From Actinopolyspora mortivallis DSM 44261 (GTDB lineage Bacteria > Actinomycetota > Actinomycetes > Mycobacteriales > Pseudonocardiaceae), in the NCBI RefSeq assembly GCF_000384035.1, contig NZ_KB913024.1, forward strand, positions 1,193,655-1,257,654: a DNA stretch of 64,000 nt. Reading direction: 5' to 3'. Below are positions 43,933 through 53,113 of the stretch, piece after piece. Position numbers and translations under genes: made by a program. The first letter of the stretch is position 1, and each line of letters begins with the position of its first letter. Below the pieces are notes generated by a model. The model was not told where the DNA came from. It ran no database searches and saw nothing but the letters and a program-made list of their open reading frames with translations.

Positions 43933-44886
43933 ATGGTCTGGGGTGTTCCGTGCCGGGGACGTTTCGTCGGGAGGTTGCGGAGTTCGCCTCCGCGTCCGTG
44001 GGAGGTGCTGCGGTACCGCGGTGGAACCAGCACCGGTCGTACGGAGCTGGACCGCCGGCTCGTTCCCCGCTGTGAGGGGCGACTTCCCGAGCTCGGGCCG
44101 GGTGAGGTGTCACTCACCTGGATCGGGCATGCCACCTTCCTGCTCCGTACTCCGGAGCTGTGTCTGCTGATCGATCCGGTGTGGTCGGTGCGGATCCCCT
44201 TCGTCCGGCCCCGTCTGAGCCCTCCCGGGATGGCTTTCGACGCGTTGCCGCCGGTGGACGCGGTGCTGATCAGCCACGACCACTACGATCACCTGGACGC
44301 GGCCACGGTACGTCGTCTTCCCCGCGAGACCACGGTGCTCGTCCCGCTGGGACTGGGCAACTGGTTCACCCGAAGGGGTTTCACGGATGTTCGGGAGGTG
44401 GACTGGTGGGACTCCACCGTGCTCGGCACGACCCGGTGCGACTTCGTCCCGGCACGGCACTGGAGCAGACGCGGGGTGTGGGACTTCTGCCGCAGTCTGT
44501 GGGGCGGCTGGGTGGTGACCACCTTCCACGGACTGAGGCTCTACCACGCGGGGGACACCGGGTACGGACCGTTCTTCGCGGAGATCGGGCGGAGGTTCCC
44601 GGAGATCGACACGGCCCTGCTGCCGATCGGGGCCTACCACCCCGTCGAGGTGATGCGGACCGTGCACCTCACTCCCGAGGACGCGGTGCGGGCGGCCCGT
44701 GACCTCGGCGCGCGTGAGCTCGTGGGGATGCACTGGGGCACCTTCGCGCTGACCGGAGAACCCGTTGCCCAGCCGATGGAGCGGTTACGCCGGGAGTGGT
44801 CCGCGGCAGGCGGACGGGGACAGCGGCTCCGGGAGGTCGCGGTGGGGCAGACGTGGGTGTTGTCCGCGCGCTCGGCTCCGGAGTGA
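43933..44886 (+). CDS. MBL-fold metallo-hydrolase (NAPE-PLD/UlaG-like)
   Basis: 317 residues from ATG 43933, with GGAGG 8 nt upstream; an in-frame GTG further upstream is possible. The beta-lactamase-fold metal sites are complete: [10 protein letters not shown] early, H115-x-H117-x-D119-H120 (SHDHYDHLD), the histidine of [19 protein letters not shown], and GAYHP plus GMHWGTFAL near the C-terminus. The closest general pattern is N-acyl-phosphatidylethanolamine phospholipase D-like or UlaG-like lactonase. A phosphodiester or lactone substrate is likely, identity unknown. mshC follows 106 bp later with its own promoter. Confidence 0.82.
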   Translation: MVWGVPCRGRFVGRLRSSPPRPWEVLRYRGGTSTGRTELDRRLVPRCEGRLPELGPGEVSLTWIGHATFLLRTPELCLLIDPVWSVRIPFVRPRLSPPGMAFDALPPVDAVLISHDHYDHLDAATVRRLPRETTVLVPLGLGNWFTRRGFTDVREVDWWDSTVLGTTRCDFVPARHWSRRGVWDFCRSLWGGWVVTTFHGLRLYHAGDTGYGPFFAEIGRRFPEIDTALLPIGAYHPVEVMRTVHLTPEDAVRAARDLGARELVGMHWGTFALTGEPVAQPMERLRREWSAAGGRGQRLREVAVGQTWVLSARSAPE

Positions 44887-44979
44887 GGCGCCCGCACGGC
44901 CGCCCTCGGGAAGGGTGACGGCGACCGTGACGCCCCAGCGGGGTGCGCGGCCCGCGGCCGTGGTCCCGACGCCGGGGAC

Positions 44980-44985
44980 TAGGGT
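44980..44985 (+). promoter_or_regulatory. TAGGGT -10 box, leaderless mshC
   Basis: TAGGGT ends 7 nt before ATG 44993, with no Shine-Dalgarno. It implies a leaderless mshC transcript. Confidence 0.55.
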
Positions 44986-44992
44986 CGAACAC

Positions 44993-46231
44993 ATGCAACC
45001 CTGGTCGTCGGTTTCTGTTCCCGGCCTGCCCGGCAGGGCTCGGCCGTTACACCTGTTCGACACCGCGACCGGCGAGGTGAGACCCGTCGGGACCGGTCCG
45101 CAGGCACGGATGTACGTGTGCGGAATCACTCCCTACGACGCCACGCATCTGGGGCACGCCGCCACCTACCTGGCGTATGACCTGGTGCACCGGTTGTGGC
45201 TGGACAACGGCTACGACGTGCACTACGTGCAGAACGTCACCGACATCGACGATCCCCTGCTGGAAAGGGCCGAGCACGACAACGAGGACTGGGTCGTGCT
45301 GGGGATGCGGGAGACCGCGTTGTTCCGGGAGGACATGGCCGCGTTGCGCGTGCTGCCTCCACACGACTTCGTCGGTGCGGTCGAGGCGATCCCCGAGATC
45401 GAGCGCGCCGTGGCCGAGCTCCTCGCCTCGGGAGCGGCTTACCGGGTCGACGACGAGTACCCGGACGTCTACTTCCACAAGGACGCCACCGGCCGGCTCG
45501 GGTACGAGTCGGGATACAGCCTCGCCGAGATGAACGAGGTCTTTCCCGAGCGGGGCGGTGACCCGCAGCGCCCCGGTAAGAAGGACCCCCTCGACGCCCT
45601 GTTGTGGCGGATGGCCCGCCCCGGTGAGCCCTCCTGGGACTCGGAGGAGCTCGGAGCGGGTCGGCCCGGTTGGCACCTGGAGTGTTCGGTCATCGCGCTC
45701 AACCGGTTGGGGATGGCCTTCGACCTGCAGGGGGGAGGATCGGACCTGGCGTTCCCCCACCACGAGTTCAGCGCGGCCCACGCCGAGGCGTTGACCGAGC
45801 GGCATCCCTTCGCCCGGCACTACTCCCACACCGGCATGGTGGGGTTGGACGGGCAGAAGATGTCCAAGTCCAAGGGCAATCTCGTGTTCGTCTCCCGGCT
45901 GCGGGGCGACCGAGTGGACCCCATGGCGATCAGGCTGGCTCTGCTGGGCCAGCATTACCGCAGTGACCGTTCCTGGACCGCCGATCTGCTCACGGCCGGG
46001 GCCGCGAGGTTGGCGCGGTGGCGACAGGCCGTGGCACTGGACCGGGGGCCGGAGGCCGGGACCACACTGGATCGGATGCGGGAACGGCTCGGCGACGATC
46101 TGGACACCGAGTCGGCGTTGCGTGCCGTCGACGAATGGGTCGAGCAGGCCCTGTGCGGGCAGGGCAGTGATCCGCGGAGTCCGTCCTTGGTCAGGGACGC
46201 CGTGGACGCCCTGCTGGGTGTGGCGTTGTGA
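44993..46231 (+). CDS. mshC: L-cysteine:1D-myo-inosityl 2-amino-2-deoxy-alpha-D-glucopyranoside ligase (mycothiol synthesis)
   Basis: ATP-dependent ligation of cysteine to GlcN-inositol, the third step of mycothiol synthesis. 412 residues from ATG 44993. It is a class I cysteinyl-tRNA-synthetase paralogue lacking the anticodon-binding domain. The HIGH motif is HLGH at 52-55, the zinc cysteine is C43 ([15 protein letters not shown]), later zinc ligands lie in GWHLECSV and [13 protein letters not shown], and KMSKS is at 289-293. The short length separates it from CysS. It is leaderless (TAGGGT 7 nt upstream). Confidence 0.95.
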   Translation: MQPWSSVSVPGLPGRARPLHLFDTATGEVRPVGTGPQARMYVCGITPYDATHLGHAATYLAYDLVHRLWLDNGYDVHYVQNVTDIDDPLLERAEHDNEDWVVLGMRETALFREDMAALRVLPPHDFVGAVEAIPEIERAVAELLASGAAYRVDDEYPDVYFHKDATGRLGYESGYSLAEMNEVFPERGGDPQRPGKKDPLDALLWRMARPGEPSWDSEELGAGRPGWHLECSVIALNRLGMAFDLQGGGSDLAFPHHEFSAAHAEALTERHPFARHYSHTGMVGLDGQKMSKSKGNLVFVSRLRGDRVDPMAIRLALLGQHYRSDRSWTADLLTAGAARLARWRQAVALDRGPEAGTTLDRMRERLGDDLDTESALRAVDEWVEQALCGQGSDPRSPSLVRDAVDALLGVAL

Positions 46232-46812
46232 CCCTTCCGCCGTGGATCTTCGGGAAACTCCGAGTTCGTCCGGAGTTTCCCGAAGCCTCCAGCGGGAACC
46301 GCTCAGCGTGACAATTGTCGTCGCTGTCGGTATTCGGCTTTCCCGAAAAGCGGGAAATCCCCGCGGAACGGTGCTTACCGGCTCGGTGTGTTGTTTTCCC
46401 TGCCGAAATACGGTCGGGGATAGTCGTTTGGTGTGTCCGGACCTTTTTCCGGAAGGGTGCCGGGCCCGACCCGTCGAGTGGTCACTCTCGGTGTTCCTTG
46501 TTCGGAAGCGGGCCCGATTCTTCGGGAAAATCGGACACGCACGGTGTCTCCCTTTTCGGCGCGAAGCGCTCCCGTCCTCATTCGTGAGGCGGTGAGCTGC
46601 GTTTCCGTTCCCCTCGGCGAATCATGGTCGATATGTGTCCGACTGCTCCGTTGCGGTGAACTCCACTGAAACGAATCATGTCGTCGGCACTCGCCATTCT
46701 GCTCCAACCAGGGGCGTCGTACACTCTTGCGCGCCGGTCTGATTGGATCTTGTGACATGAGTCCGCACGGAGCCCGGATCGGTGCTACGCGCTTTGGTTG
46801 CGAGGTGGGACG
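46232..46812. other. Gene-free region between mshC and conservon
   Basis: 581 bp, AT-richer than the flanks, with no coding character in any frame. It contains the mshC terminator (46248-46285), a second small dyad TTTCCCG-AAAAG-CGGGAAA (46339-46357), and a TACACT at 46720-46725 that may be the -10 of the conservon. The gene-free length suggests more control elements than I can name. Confidence 0.45.
46248..46285 (+). terminator. mshC terminator
   Basis: Perfect 15-bp inverted repeat (46248-46262 with 46271-46285, 8-nt loop), starting 16 nt after the mshC stop. Confidence 0.8.
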
Positions 46813-48090
46813 GTGAGTCGGGTATGGGAGATGCTCGAACGTTCGCGCAGAACGTTGCGGGAGGGGACGGCCAGACAACGGTTGGAGGGCTCCACCAGAC
46901 AGCTGTTGCAGCGTTCCCGCGAGACCGTGGCCCAGATCATCGGACCGACCTCCCCGCGTGAGTCCGGCACCCAGGACGTGCTGGCCGGGGTGTGCTCCAG
47001 TGTGGCCCTGCGCGACCTGAACCTGGTGGACTCGTTACTCGAACAGCTCGAGCGGATGGAGGCCGAGGAGGACGATCCGGAAGCCCTGGACCGCCTCTAC
47101 CGGCTCGACCATCTCGCCACACGACTGCGGCGCAACGGGGAGAACCTGCGTGTGTTGGCGGGCAGGGACGCGGGCGGAACGCGTCCGGAGTCGGCCACGC
47201 TGGTCGACGTCGTCCGCGCGGGGATGTCGGCCATCGAGCAGTACGGCAGGGTGGAGTTCGGGAAGGTGGCCGAGCTGGGCGTGGTCGGCCTGGCCGCCGA
47301 CGACGTCAGCCGGTTGTTGGCCGAACTGCTGGACAACGCCACGGTCCATTCCCCACCGGACTCGGCGGTGACCGTCAGTGCGCACCTGACCGAGCAGGGA
47401 AGTGTCATGGTGCGGGTCGAGGACTCGGGGATCGGCCTGCCCGCGGCGCGGCTCTCCGCGCTGAACGAGCGGCTGGCCAGTGCCCCCGTGCTCGACCGCG
47501 AGGCGGTGCGACACATGGGACTGGCGGTGGTGCGCAGGCTGTCGGCCCGGCACGGGATCCGGGTGTGGTTGTCCCGCCGTGCTCCGCACGGGACCACCGC
47601 CTCGGTGCTGCTTCCGTCCGCTTTGGTGCACGAACGTTACCGATCGGACTCCCGCGGCGGCGGGAAGGAGACCTCCGGAACCCCGGGAACACGCCTCACT
47701 CCGGCCGCTCCGGTGGGAAGAGCCCGTACTGGGAACCCCTCAGGCACGGAGGACCGAAGCGGCCCGGTCGAACCACCGGAACGGACGTCCGCGCCGCCCG
47801 CCACGGAGGAGCCGGCCTGGCCTTCCGAGGACCAGCGGACTCCGCGACCACGAGAGACGGAGCCCTCGACCACCGTGAACGGACTGCCGCGCAGGGTTTC
47901 GCAGAGTCTGAAGGGGTCCTCGGCGGCCCGCCAGGACACCCCCGCCCCCACGGACCGGGGCACGGGGGTGGACATGCGCCGTAGCCACGAGCAACTGTTG
48001 GCCGATCTGGGTGCTTTCGCCGAAGGCGAGCGGGAGGCCAAACAGGCCGGTCAGGACGACAACGACGACGCCGAGAGGTCACAGCAGTGA
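46813..48090 (+). CDS. cvnA: Conservon component A: soluble histidine-kinase-like ATPase
   Basis: 425 residues from GTG 46813, with GAGG 7 nt upstream. Unlike typical CvnA proteins it has no membrane helices or extracellular sensor. The N-terminal helical region with DLNLVDSLLEQLERMEAEEDD and LDHLATRLRRNGENLRVLAG (dimerisation-like) is followed by a HATPase domain with the N-box ELLDNATVHS at 171-180 and G-box VEDSGIGLP near 202-210. The last about 150 residues are Pro/Thr/Ser/Glu-rich and disordered. The stop overlaps the roadblock gene by 4 nt (GTGA). It probably feeds a signal to the CvnB-CvnD GTPase switch. Confidence 0.85.
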   Translation: MSRVWEMLERSRRTLREGTARQRLEGSTRQLLQRSRETVAQIIGPTSPRESGTQDVLAGVCSSVALRDLNLVDSLLEQLERMEAEEDDPEALDRLYRLDHLATRLRRNGENLRVLAGRDAGGTRPESATLVDVVRAGMSAIEQYGRVEFGKVAELGVVGLAADDVSRLLAELLDNATVHSPPDSAVTVSAHLTEQGSVMVRVEDSGIGLPAARLSALNERLASAPVLDREAVRHMGLAVVRRLSARHGIRVWLSRRAPHGTTASVLLPSALVHERYRSDSRGGGKETSGTPGTRLTPAAPVGRARTGNPSGTEDRSGPVEPPERTSAPPATEEPAWPSEDQRTPRPRETEPSTTVNGLPRRVSQSLKGSSAARQDTPAPTDRGTGVDMRRSHEQLLADLGAFAEGEREAKQAGQDDNDDAERSQQ

Positions 48091-48530
48091 CGGCTGCAGA
48101 AGACAGTGCCCAGCCCCCGAACTTCGACTGGTTAGTCGACGACTTCGTGCGCAGAGTGCACGGTGTCACCCACGCGTTGATCCTGTCGGCGGACGGTCTT
48201 CCGCTGGCGGGGTCCTCCTCGGTCACCAATGACGAGGCCGAACAGTTGGCGGCGATCTCCAGTGGTCTGCTCAGCCTGGCCCAGAACGGGTCGGCCCTGT
48301 TCGACAAGGGGGCCTGTGAGCAGATCATCATCAGGTTGAACCACGGCTACTTCCTGTTCATGGGGATAGGAAGCGGTGCCGGGTTGGCCGTGCTCACTTC
48401 CTCGGAGGCACAGATGCGGGTGGTCGCCTACGAGATGACCCAGTTCGTCGAGAACACCGGACACGCGTTGACCCCCGAGGTTCGGGCCGACCTGCGGCGG
48501 GTGGTCACCGCCAGGCGACCGAGTGACTGA
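48087..48530 (+). CDS. cvnB: Conservon component B: roadblock/LC7-domain protein
   Basis: 147 residues from GTG 48087. Full roadblock fold: FDWLVDDFVRRVHGVTHALILSADGLPLAGSS, AEQLAAISSGLLSLAQNGSALFDKG, then FLFMGIGSGAGLAVLTSSEAQMRVVAYEMTQFV. Roadblock proteins act as partners or regulators of small Ras-like GTPases such as CvnD, encoded two genes on. No membrane segment or metal motif is present. Confidence 0.93.
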   Translation: MTAAEDSAQPPNFDWLVDDFVRRVHGVTHALILSADGLPLAGSSSVTNDEAEQLAAISSGLLSLAQNGSALFDKGACEQIIIRLNHGYFLFMGIGSGAGLAVLTSSEAQMRVVAYEMTQFVENTGHALTPEVRADLRRVVTARRPSD

Positions 48531-48547
48531 TCGGTTAAGGAACCCCC

Positions 48548-48919
48548 ATGGCCACACACGCACAGACCCAGCGGGAAACGCGCAGCAGCCGGGTGCGCCC
48601 CTACGCCCTGACCGGTGGGCGTACTCGGACACGCCACCAGCTCCTGGTCGAGACGATGATCTCGGTCACCGAGTACGACCCCGAGGTCGCCGAGAGGCTG
48701 CTGCCCGAGTCCCGTGCGGTGTACGAGCACGCTCGCAGCCCGGTCTCGCTCGCCGAGCTTTCGGCCACACTGGACATCCCGCTCGGTGTGATCCGAGTGC
48801 TGGTCAGTGATCTGGCGGCGGACGGGGTGATTTTCATTCACCCGACCGGGCAGGCCTACAGTTACGACCACAACATCCTCGAGAGGATTCTCGATGGCCT
48901 CAACAAGCTCTCCGCGTGA
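48548..48919 (+). CDS. cvnC: Conservon component C: DUF742 protein
   Basis: 123 residues from ATG 48548; the ribosome-binding stretch TAAGGAA is 8 nt upstream. DUF742 pattern: RPYALTGGRTRT near the start, ARSPVSLAELSATLDIPLGVIRVLVSDLAADG in the middle (winged-helix-like), and DHNILERILDGLNKL at the end. It overlaps the GTPase gene by 26 nt. DUF742 proteins are always found in this operon type, and their molecular role is uncertain. Confidence 0.92.
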   Translation: MATHAQTQRETRSSRVRPYALTGGRTRTRHQLLVETMISVTEYDPEVAERLLPESRAVYEHARSPVSLAELSATLDIPLGVIRVLVSDLAADGVIFIHPTGQAYSYDHNILERILDGLNKLSA

Positions 48920-49490
48920 CCACGCCGAACTGATGCTCTCGGCGAAGATCGTGATCGCGGGTGGCTTCGGAGTCGGTAAGACCACGTTCGTCTCGTCGGT
49001 GTCCGAGATCGCACCCCTGAACACGGAGGCCTGGATGACCGAGGCCAGTGAGGGCGTCGACGATCTCGACCCCGACGGGGACAAGACGACCACCACGGTC
49101 GCGATGGACTTCGGGCGCATCCAGCTGCACCCGGATCTCATGCTGTACCTGTTCGGCACCCCGGGCCAGTCGCGTTTCTGGTTCCTCTGGGACGACCTGA
49201 CCAGGGGTGCGCTCGGTGCCGTCGTACTGGTCGACACCCGACGTCTCTCGGAGTCCTTCGCGGCGATCAACTACTTCGAACACGACTCGGAGATCCCGTT
49301 CGTGGTGGCGGTGAACCTGTTCGACGGCAGGCTGACCCACGACCTGGAAGAGGTGCGTGAGGCGTTGGCGCTGGCCCCGGACGTTCCCTTGATTACCTGT
49401 GACGCACGTGATTCATTGTCCACTGTGGATACGCTGCGTGCCTTGGTCACGCACACCATGAGGCTGAACGTGACCCACGGCGCCGCGTGA
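48894..49490 (+). CDS. cvnD: Conservon component D: Ras-like small GTPase
   Basis: 198 residues from ATG 48894, starting inside cvnC. G1 is GGFGVGKTT at 23-31, the switch region has TTTTVAMDFGRIQL, G3 is YLFGTPGQSRF (the DxxG position reads GTPGQ), and G4 is in VNLFDG, where NLFD replaces NKxD. The end is ITCDARD. These variations are typical of the MglA/CvnD-like family. It is the switch molecule of the conservon. Confidence 0.92.
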   Translation: MASTSSPRDHAELMLSAKIVIAGGFGVGKTTFVSSVSEIAPLNTEAWMTEASEGVDDLDPDGDKTTTTVAMDFGRIQLHPDLMLYLFGTPGQSRFWFLWDDLTRGALGAVVLVDTRRLSESFAAINYFEHDSEIPFVVAVNLFDGRLTHDLEEVREALALAPDVPLITCDARDSLSTVDTLRALVTHTMRLNVTHGAA

Positions 49491-49536
49491 CCGTGGCCGT
49501 GGCGGGGAAATGTCGTCGGGTGAGAAGGAGGACGCG

Positions 49537-50772
49537 GTGCGCAAGATCCTCATCGTGGGTGCGGGGCAGGCGGGCTTACAGATCGGCCTCAGCCTGCTCG
49601 CGCACGACTACGACGTGACCATCATGTCCGCACGGACCCCGGAGGAGATCCGCGGTGGCCGCGTCATGTCCACACAGGCCATGTTCCACACCGCGCTGCA
49701 ACACGAACGGGAGTACGAGCTCAACCTCTGGGAGGACCAGGCACCCCGGATCGAGGGACTCGGCGTGTCGGTGGCCGACTCCGACGGACGACGCGCCATC
49801 GACTGGGTCGGCGAGCTGGACCACTACGGACAGTCGGTGGACCAACGTATCAAGATGGCCGGCTGGTTGGAACTGTTCGAGGACCGCGGAGGCAAGGTCG
49901 TCTTCCACGGTGTGACCACCTCGGACCTGGACTCGCTGACCAGGCACTACGAACTCGTCCTCGTGGCGGCGGGCAAAGGCGAACTGGTGCAGCTCTTCGG
50001 GCGGGACCCGAGTCGCTCCCCCTACAGCACTCCCCAGCGGGTGCTGTCGGTGAGTTATGTGCACGGCGCCGAACGCAGGCCCGAACACCCCGACATGGAC
50101 GCGGTGCGTTTCAACGCCGTCCCCGGTGTGGGCGAACTGTTCGTCATTCCCGGTCTGACGCTGAGTGGGCCCTGCGAGATCCCCTTCTTCGAGGGGATAC
50201 CGGGAGGGCCCCTGGACTGCTGGTCCGACCGTCCGCCCGCCCGGGAGCACTGGCAGCGGATGCTGGAGCTCATGCGCCGCTACTTTCCCTGGGAGCACGA
50301 GCGTTTCCGGAACGCGGAGGTGACCGACTCCCAGGGGACACTGGCCGGCGGGTACCCGCCCGTGGTCCGACACCCCGTGGGGGAACTTCCCTCGGGAGGG
50401 CTGGTGCTGGGCATGGCAGACGTCGTCGTGGCCAACGACCCCATCACCGGCCAGGGCTCCAACAACGCCAGTAAGTGCGCGAGATCGTACCTGGACAGCA
50501 TCCTCGAACACGGGGACCGGCCGTTCGACCGGGAGTGGATGCAGCGGACCTTCGAACGCTACTGGTCCGTGGTGGAACCGGTGACCACCTGGACGAACAC
50601 GATGCTGCAACCGCCGTCCGAACACATGATGGACGTCCTCAGGCGGGCGGAGCGGAACAGGGCGGTTCGGCAGCGGTTCGTCAACGGTTTCAACGATCCC
50701 GCCGACTTCGGTGACTGGTTCCTCGACGAGGAACTGGGCCGGCGGTACCTGGCCGAGGTGGCGCCGAACTGA
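49537..50772 (+). CDS. StyA-type styrene/indole monooxygenase-family flavoprotein
   Basis: Start GTG 49537 (411 residues) is decided by a strong AAGGAGG 5 nt upstream; ATG 49510 is an alternative. FAD-binding RKILIVGAGQAGLQIGLSLL at 2-21, then TIMSARTPEEIRGGRVMSTQAMFHTAL, and the C-terminal FAD site GMADVVVANDPITGQGSNNASKCA are typical of StyA-like group E monooxygenases. These need reduced FAD from a reductase (StyB), which is not encoded nearby. It lies 46 bp after cvnD on the same strand and looks like the output enzyme of the conservon. Physiological substrate unknown. Confidence 0.85.
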   Translation: MRKILIVGAGQAGLQIGLSLLAHDYDVTIMSARTPEEIRGGRVMSTQAMFHTALQHEREYELNLWEDQAPRIEGLGVSVADSDGRRAIDWVGELDHYGQSVDQRIKMAGWLELFEDRGGKVVFHGVTTSDLDSLTRHYELVLVAAGKGELVQLFGRDPSRSPYSTPQRVLSVSYVHGAERRPEHPDMDAVRFNAVPGVGELFVIPGLTLSGPCEIPFFEGIPGGPLDCWSDRPPAREHWQRMLELMRRYFPWEHERFRNAEVTDSQGTLAGGYPPVVRHPVGELPSGGLVLGMADVVVANDPITGQGSNNASKCARSYLDSILEHGDRPFDREWMQRTFERYWSVVEPVTTWTNTMLQPPSEHMMDVLRRAERNRAVRQRFVNGFNDPADFGDWFLDEELGRRYLAEVAPN

Positions 50773-50824
50773 CCGGGGTCCGCGAGCCCGGTCGCTGTCG
50801 AGACAGGGCGGGGCTCGTCCGGCT

Positions 50825-50864
50825 GAGGTGGCCGGTGCGGTGTCGCGACGGTACCGGCCACCTC
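50825..50864. terminator. Bidirectional terminator between StyA-like gene and PAC2
   Basis: Perfect 12-bp inverted repeat (50825-50836 with 50853-50864, 16-nt loop) in the 104-bp gap between convergent genes. Confidence 0.65.
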
Positions 50865-50876
50865 CGCCGACCGGAC

Positions 50877-51767
50877 TCACGCCGAGGTGGGGCCGGACGG
50901 CCCCTTCCCTCCGGGATCCTCGGGGCCACGCCGGCGCAGATAGCGTTCGAACTCGGCGGCGATGTCCTCACCGCTGGTCTCGGTCAGCGAACTCTCGGCG
51001 TCGCCCCGTTCCTCCAGGGCCCGGACGTAGTTGCGGACGTCCTCGTCCTCCTCGGCCATCTCACTGACGGTGTTCTCCCACTCCTCGGCCTGTTCGGGCA
51101 GGTTGTGCAGGGGCACCTCCAGGTCGAGCACCTCCTCCACGCGGTGCAGCAACGCCAGAGTCGCCTTGGGGGAGGGCGGTTGGGAGACGTAGTGCGGAAC
51201 CGCCGCCCAGAAGGAGATGGCGGGTACTCCCGCCTGAACACAGGTGTCCTGGAAGACCCCCACGATCCCGGTGGGGCCCTCGTAGCGGGAGTGCTCCAGA
51301 CCGAAACGACTGGCCGAGGCGTTGTCGTAGGCGGTGCCGGTCACCGGAATGGGGCGGGTGTGCGGAGCGTCGGCCAGCAGCGCCCCCAGACTGATCACGG
51401 TCCCGGCTCCGGCCAGCTCGACGTGTTCGAGCAGTTCGGCACAGAACGCGCGCCAGCGCATGTTCGGTTCCACACCGTGTACGAGCACCACGTCCCGGTC
51501 GAGCCCGGGCGGCCGGCACACCGAGAGTCTGGTGGTCGGCCACACGATCTCCCTGCTCACTCCCCCCACGAGTTTCACCGTGGGACGGGACACCTGGAAG
51601 TCGTAGTACGGATCCGGGTCGATCTCGGTCCAGCTGGTCGCGTCCCAGACGAGCTGAAGGTGCTCGATGGCGGTGCTGGCGGCGTCGCCACCGTCGTTCC
51701 AGCCCTCGAAGGCGCAGATCAGGACGGCGTCTTCGGGGTCGAACCAGTCAGGCAGTGGAGGTGTCAC
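50877..51767 (-). CDS. PAC2-family protein (proteasome assembly chaperone fold)
   Basis: 296 residues from GTG 51767. Begins PDWFDPEDAVLICAFEGWNDGGDAASTAIEHL, the usual PAC2 start, and continues VLVHGVEPNMRWRAFCAELLEHVE, TVISLGALLADAPHTRPIPVTGTA and GVPAISFWAAVPHYVSQPPSPKATLALL. The C-terminal 60 residues are acidic (VSEMAEEDEDVRNYVRALEERG). Counterpart of Rv2125. Related to eukaryotic proteasome assembly chaperones; whether it touches the Pup-proteasome encoded 10 kb away is unproven. Confidence 0.88.
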   Translation of the reverse strand: MTPPLPDWFDPEDAVLICAFEGWNDGGDAASTAIEHLQLVWDATSWTEIDPDPYYDFQVSRPTVKLVGGVSREIVWPTTRLSVCRPPGLDRDVVLVHGVEPNMRWRAFCAELLEHVELAGAGTVISLGALLADAPHTRPIPVTGTAYDNASASRFGLEHSRYEGPTGIVGVFQDTCVQAGVPAISFWAAVPHYVSQPPSPKATLALLHRVEEVLDLEVPLHNLPEQAEEWENTVSEMAEEDEDVRNYVRALEERGDAESSLTETSGEDIAAEFERYLRRRGPEDPGGKGPSGPTSA

Positions 51768-51973
51768 GGGGAACAGGGTACTCGCCGTAGTCGGTTGTTC
51801 AGGAGACGACGGATACGGGCGCGGCAGTACGTCAAGGGGGCGGGCCGACCGGGCCGGGAGTTCTCCCGCGACGGCTGCGTGGAGCCGGATCGGACACCGG
51901 GGCCGGTTCCACCGGGAACCGGTGCCGAGGTGTTCGTGATCACACGGGACGCCGCCTACCGTGCGTGAACCAT

Positions 51974-51979
51974 TAGGCT
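51974..51979 (+). promoter_or_regulatory. TAGGCT -10 box before 20-codon leader ORF
   Basis: TAGGCT ends 6 nt before ATG 51986, so the transcript would start at the mini-ORF's AUG. Confidence 0.5.
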
Positions 51980-51985
51980 GGGACC

Positions 51986-52048
51986 ATGACCTACGAGCGA
52001 GGCGTGTGGTGCCCGGTCATCCGCGACGGGGAAAGCACCGAGCGGTAG
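51986..52048 (+). CDS. Leaderless 20-codon upstream ORF of the HAD gene
   Basis: An ATG placed exactly 6 nt after TAGGCT opens a 20-residue frame (MTYERGVWCP, then VIRDGESTER) ending at TAG 52046-52048. The next gene's ATG is 12 nt later (GTG 6 nt later), and no ribosome-binding site of its own is obvious there. It may feed re-initiating ribosomes to the HAD gene or regulate it. Alternatively it is a by-product of a mis-set HAD start, but the frames differ. Confidence 0.45.
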   Translation: MTYERGVWCPVIRDGESTER

Positions 52049-52059
52049 GCCCGGTGCCG

Positions 52060-52776
52060 ATGTCCGAGACGGGTCCTCGTCCCAGGCGTGAACCTCGGAG
52101 GCAGGCCGTCACGCCGCCGGCGGCGGTGCTGTTCGACATGGACGGCACCCTCGTCGACTCCGAGAAGCTCTGGACGGTGGCGATGGACGATTTCGCCGCC
52201 TGTCACGGAGCCGAGATCAGTGAGGCAGCCAGGGCCAGCATGGTGGGCTCCAACATGACCCGCAGCATGCGGCTGTTGCTGGCCGACCTGGGGATGCCCA
52301 CGGAAGCGGCCGAGATCGAGTCCGCCGGACGGTGGGTCGTGGCGCGGATGGCCGAGATGTTGGCTTCCGATCTGGAGTGGCGGCCGGGAGCCGAGAGGGC
52401 GCTGCGTGAGATCACCTCCCAGGGCATTCCCACCGCCCTGGTGACCTCCACCATTCGTTCGTTGACCGACATCGCCCTGCGCACCATCGGACCGGACACC
52501 TTCGACGCGACCGTCTGCGGTGACGAGGTCGACGGCCTGAACAAGCCCGAGCCGGAGCCCTACCTGCGTGCCTGCCGCGCGTTGGGGGTGGACCCCGCGG
52601 AGTGCGTGGCGGTGGAGGACTCACCCACGGGGGTCGCTTCGGCCGTGGCAGCCGGGTGCACCGTCCTCGGTGTGGCCTGCGAGGTTCCTCTCGAGCCGGC
52701 TTCCGGGTGCGTGCTCCGGGACTCCCTCGAAGGGCTCGACAGCGCCGAGCTGGCCGCCCTGTTCGACGAGCGTTGA
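52060..52776 (+). CDS. HAD-superfamily hydrolase (beta-phosphoglucomutase-like phosphatase)
   Basis: 238 residues from ATG 52060 (GTG 52054 possible). The HAD nucleophile motif [12 protein letters not shown] has D26 and D28; the cap domain spans about 36-100. Motif II threonine/serine is in [13 protein letters not shown], motif III lysine in [10 protein letters not shown], and motif IV in [20 protein letters not shown] phosphatase or mutase acting on a small phospho-metabolite is expected; substrate unknown. The first about 18 residues are basic and not part of the fold. Confidence 0.88.
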   Translation: MSETGPRPRREPRRQAVTPPAAVLFDMDGTLVDSEKLWTVAMDDFAACHGAEISEAARASMVGSNMTRSMRLLLADLGMPTEAAEIESAGRWVVARMAEMLASDLEWRPGAERALREITSQGIPTALVTSTIRSLTDIALRTIGPDTFDATVCGDEVDGLNKPEPEPYLRACRALGVDPAECVAVEDSPTGVASAVAAGCTVLGVACEVPLEPASGCVLRDSLEGLDSAELAALFDER

Positions 52777-52849
52777 GTTCTCCCGCTCCGTGCCGTGGCT
52801 CCCACGGCCGGTGTGGGTGACGGCGACCGGGGATGCAAGGATCGAGTTC

Positions 52850-53113
52850 GTGAAGACCTTCGACGAGCTGTTCAGCGAACTCGAACAACGCGCCCGCACC
52901 CGTCCTGAGGGGTCCTCCACCGTCGCCGCCCTCGACGCCGGGGTGCACGCCCAGGGGAAGAAGGTGCTGGAGGAGGCCGGTGAGGTGTGGCTGGCCGCCG
53001 AGCACGAGTCGGACGAGAACCTCGCCGAGGAGGCCTCCCAGCTGCTCTACCGCCTGCAGGTGATCCTGCTGGCCCGGGGGCTCACCCTCGGGGACGTCTA
53101 CCGCCACCTCTGA
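52850..53113 (+). CDS. hisE: Phosphoribosyl-ATP diphosphatase
   Basis: Second step of histidine synthesis: hydrolyses PR-ATP to PR-AMP. 87 residues from GTG 52850, with AAGGA 8 nt upstream, matching actinobacterial HisE in length. The all-alpha NTP-pyrophosphohydrolase fold has the acidic metal-binding cluster [14 protein letters not shown] (E41, E42, E45) and [22 protein letters not shown]. In most actinobacteria hisG follows directly; here the next gene is a VOC protein and no hisG is visible. Confidence 0.93.
   Translation: MKTFDELFSELEQRARTRPEGSSTVAALDAGVHAQGKKVLEEAGEVWLAAEHESDENLAEEASQLLYRLQVILLARGLTLGDVYRHL

Noticed and set aside
46232-46812. Search for a small RNA or short gene in the 581-bp gap.
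   Set aside because: No promoter-hairpin pair or coding bias was clear enough beyond the mshC terminator and a weak TACACT box.
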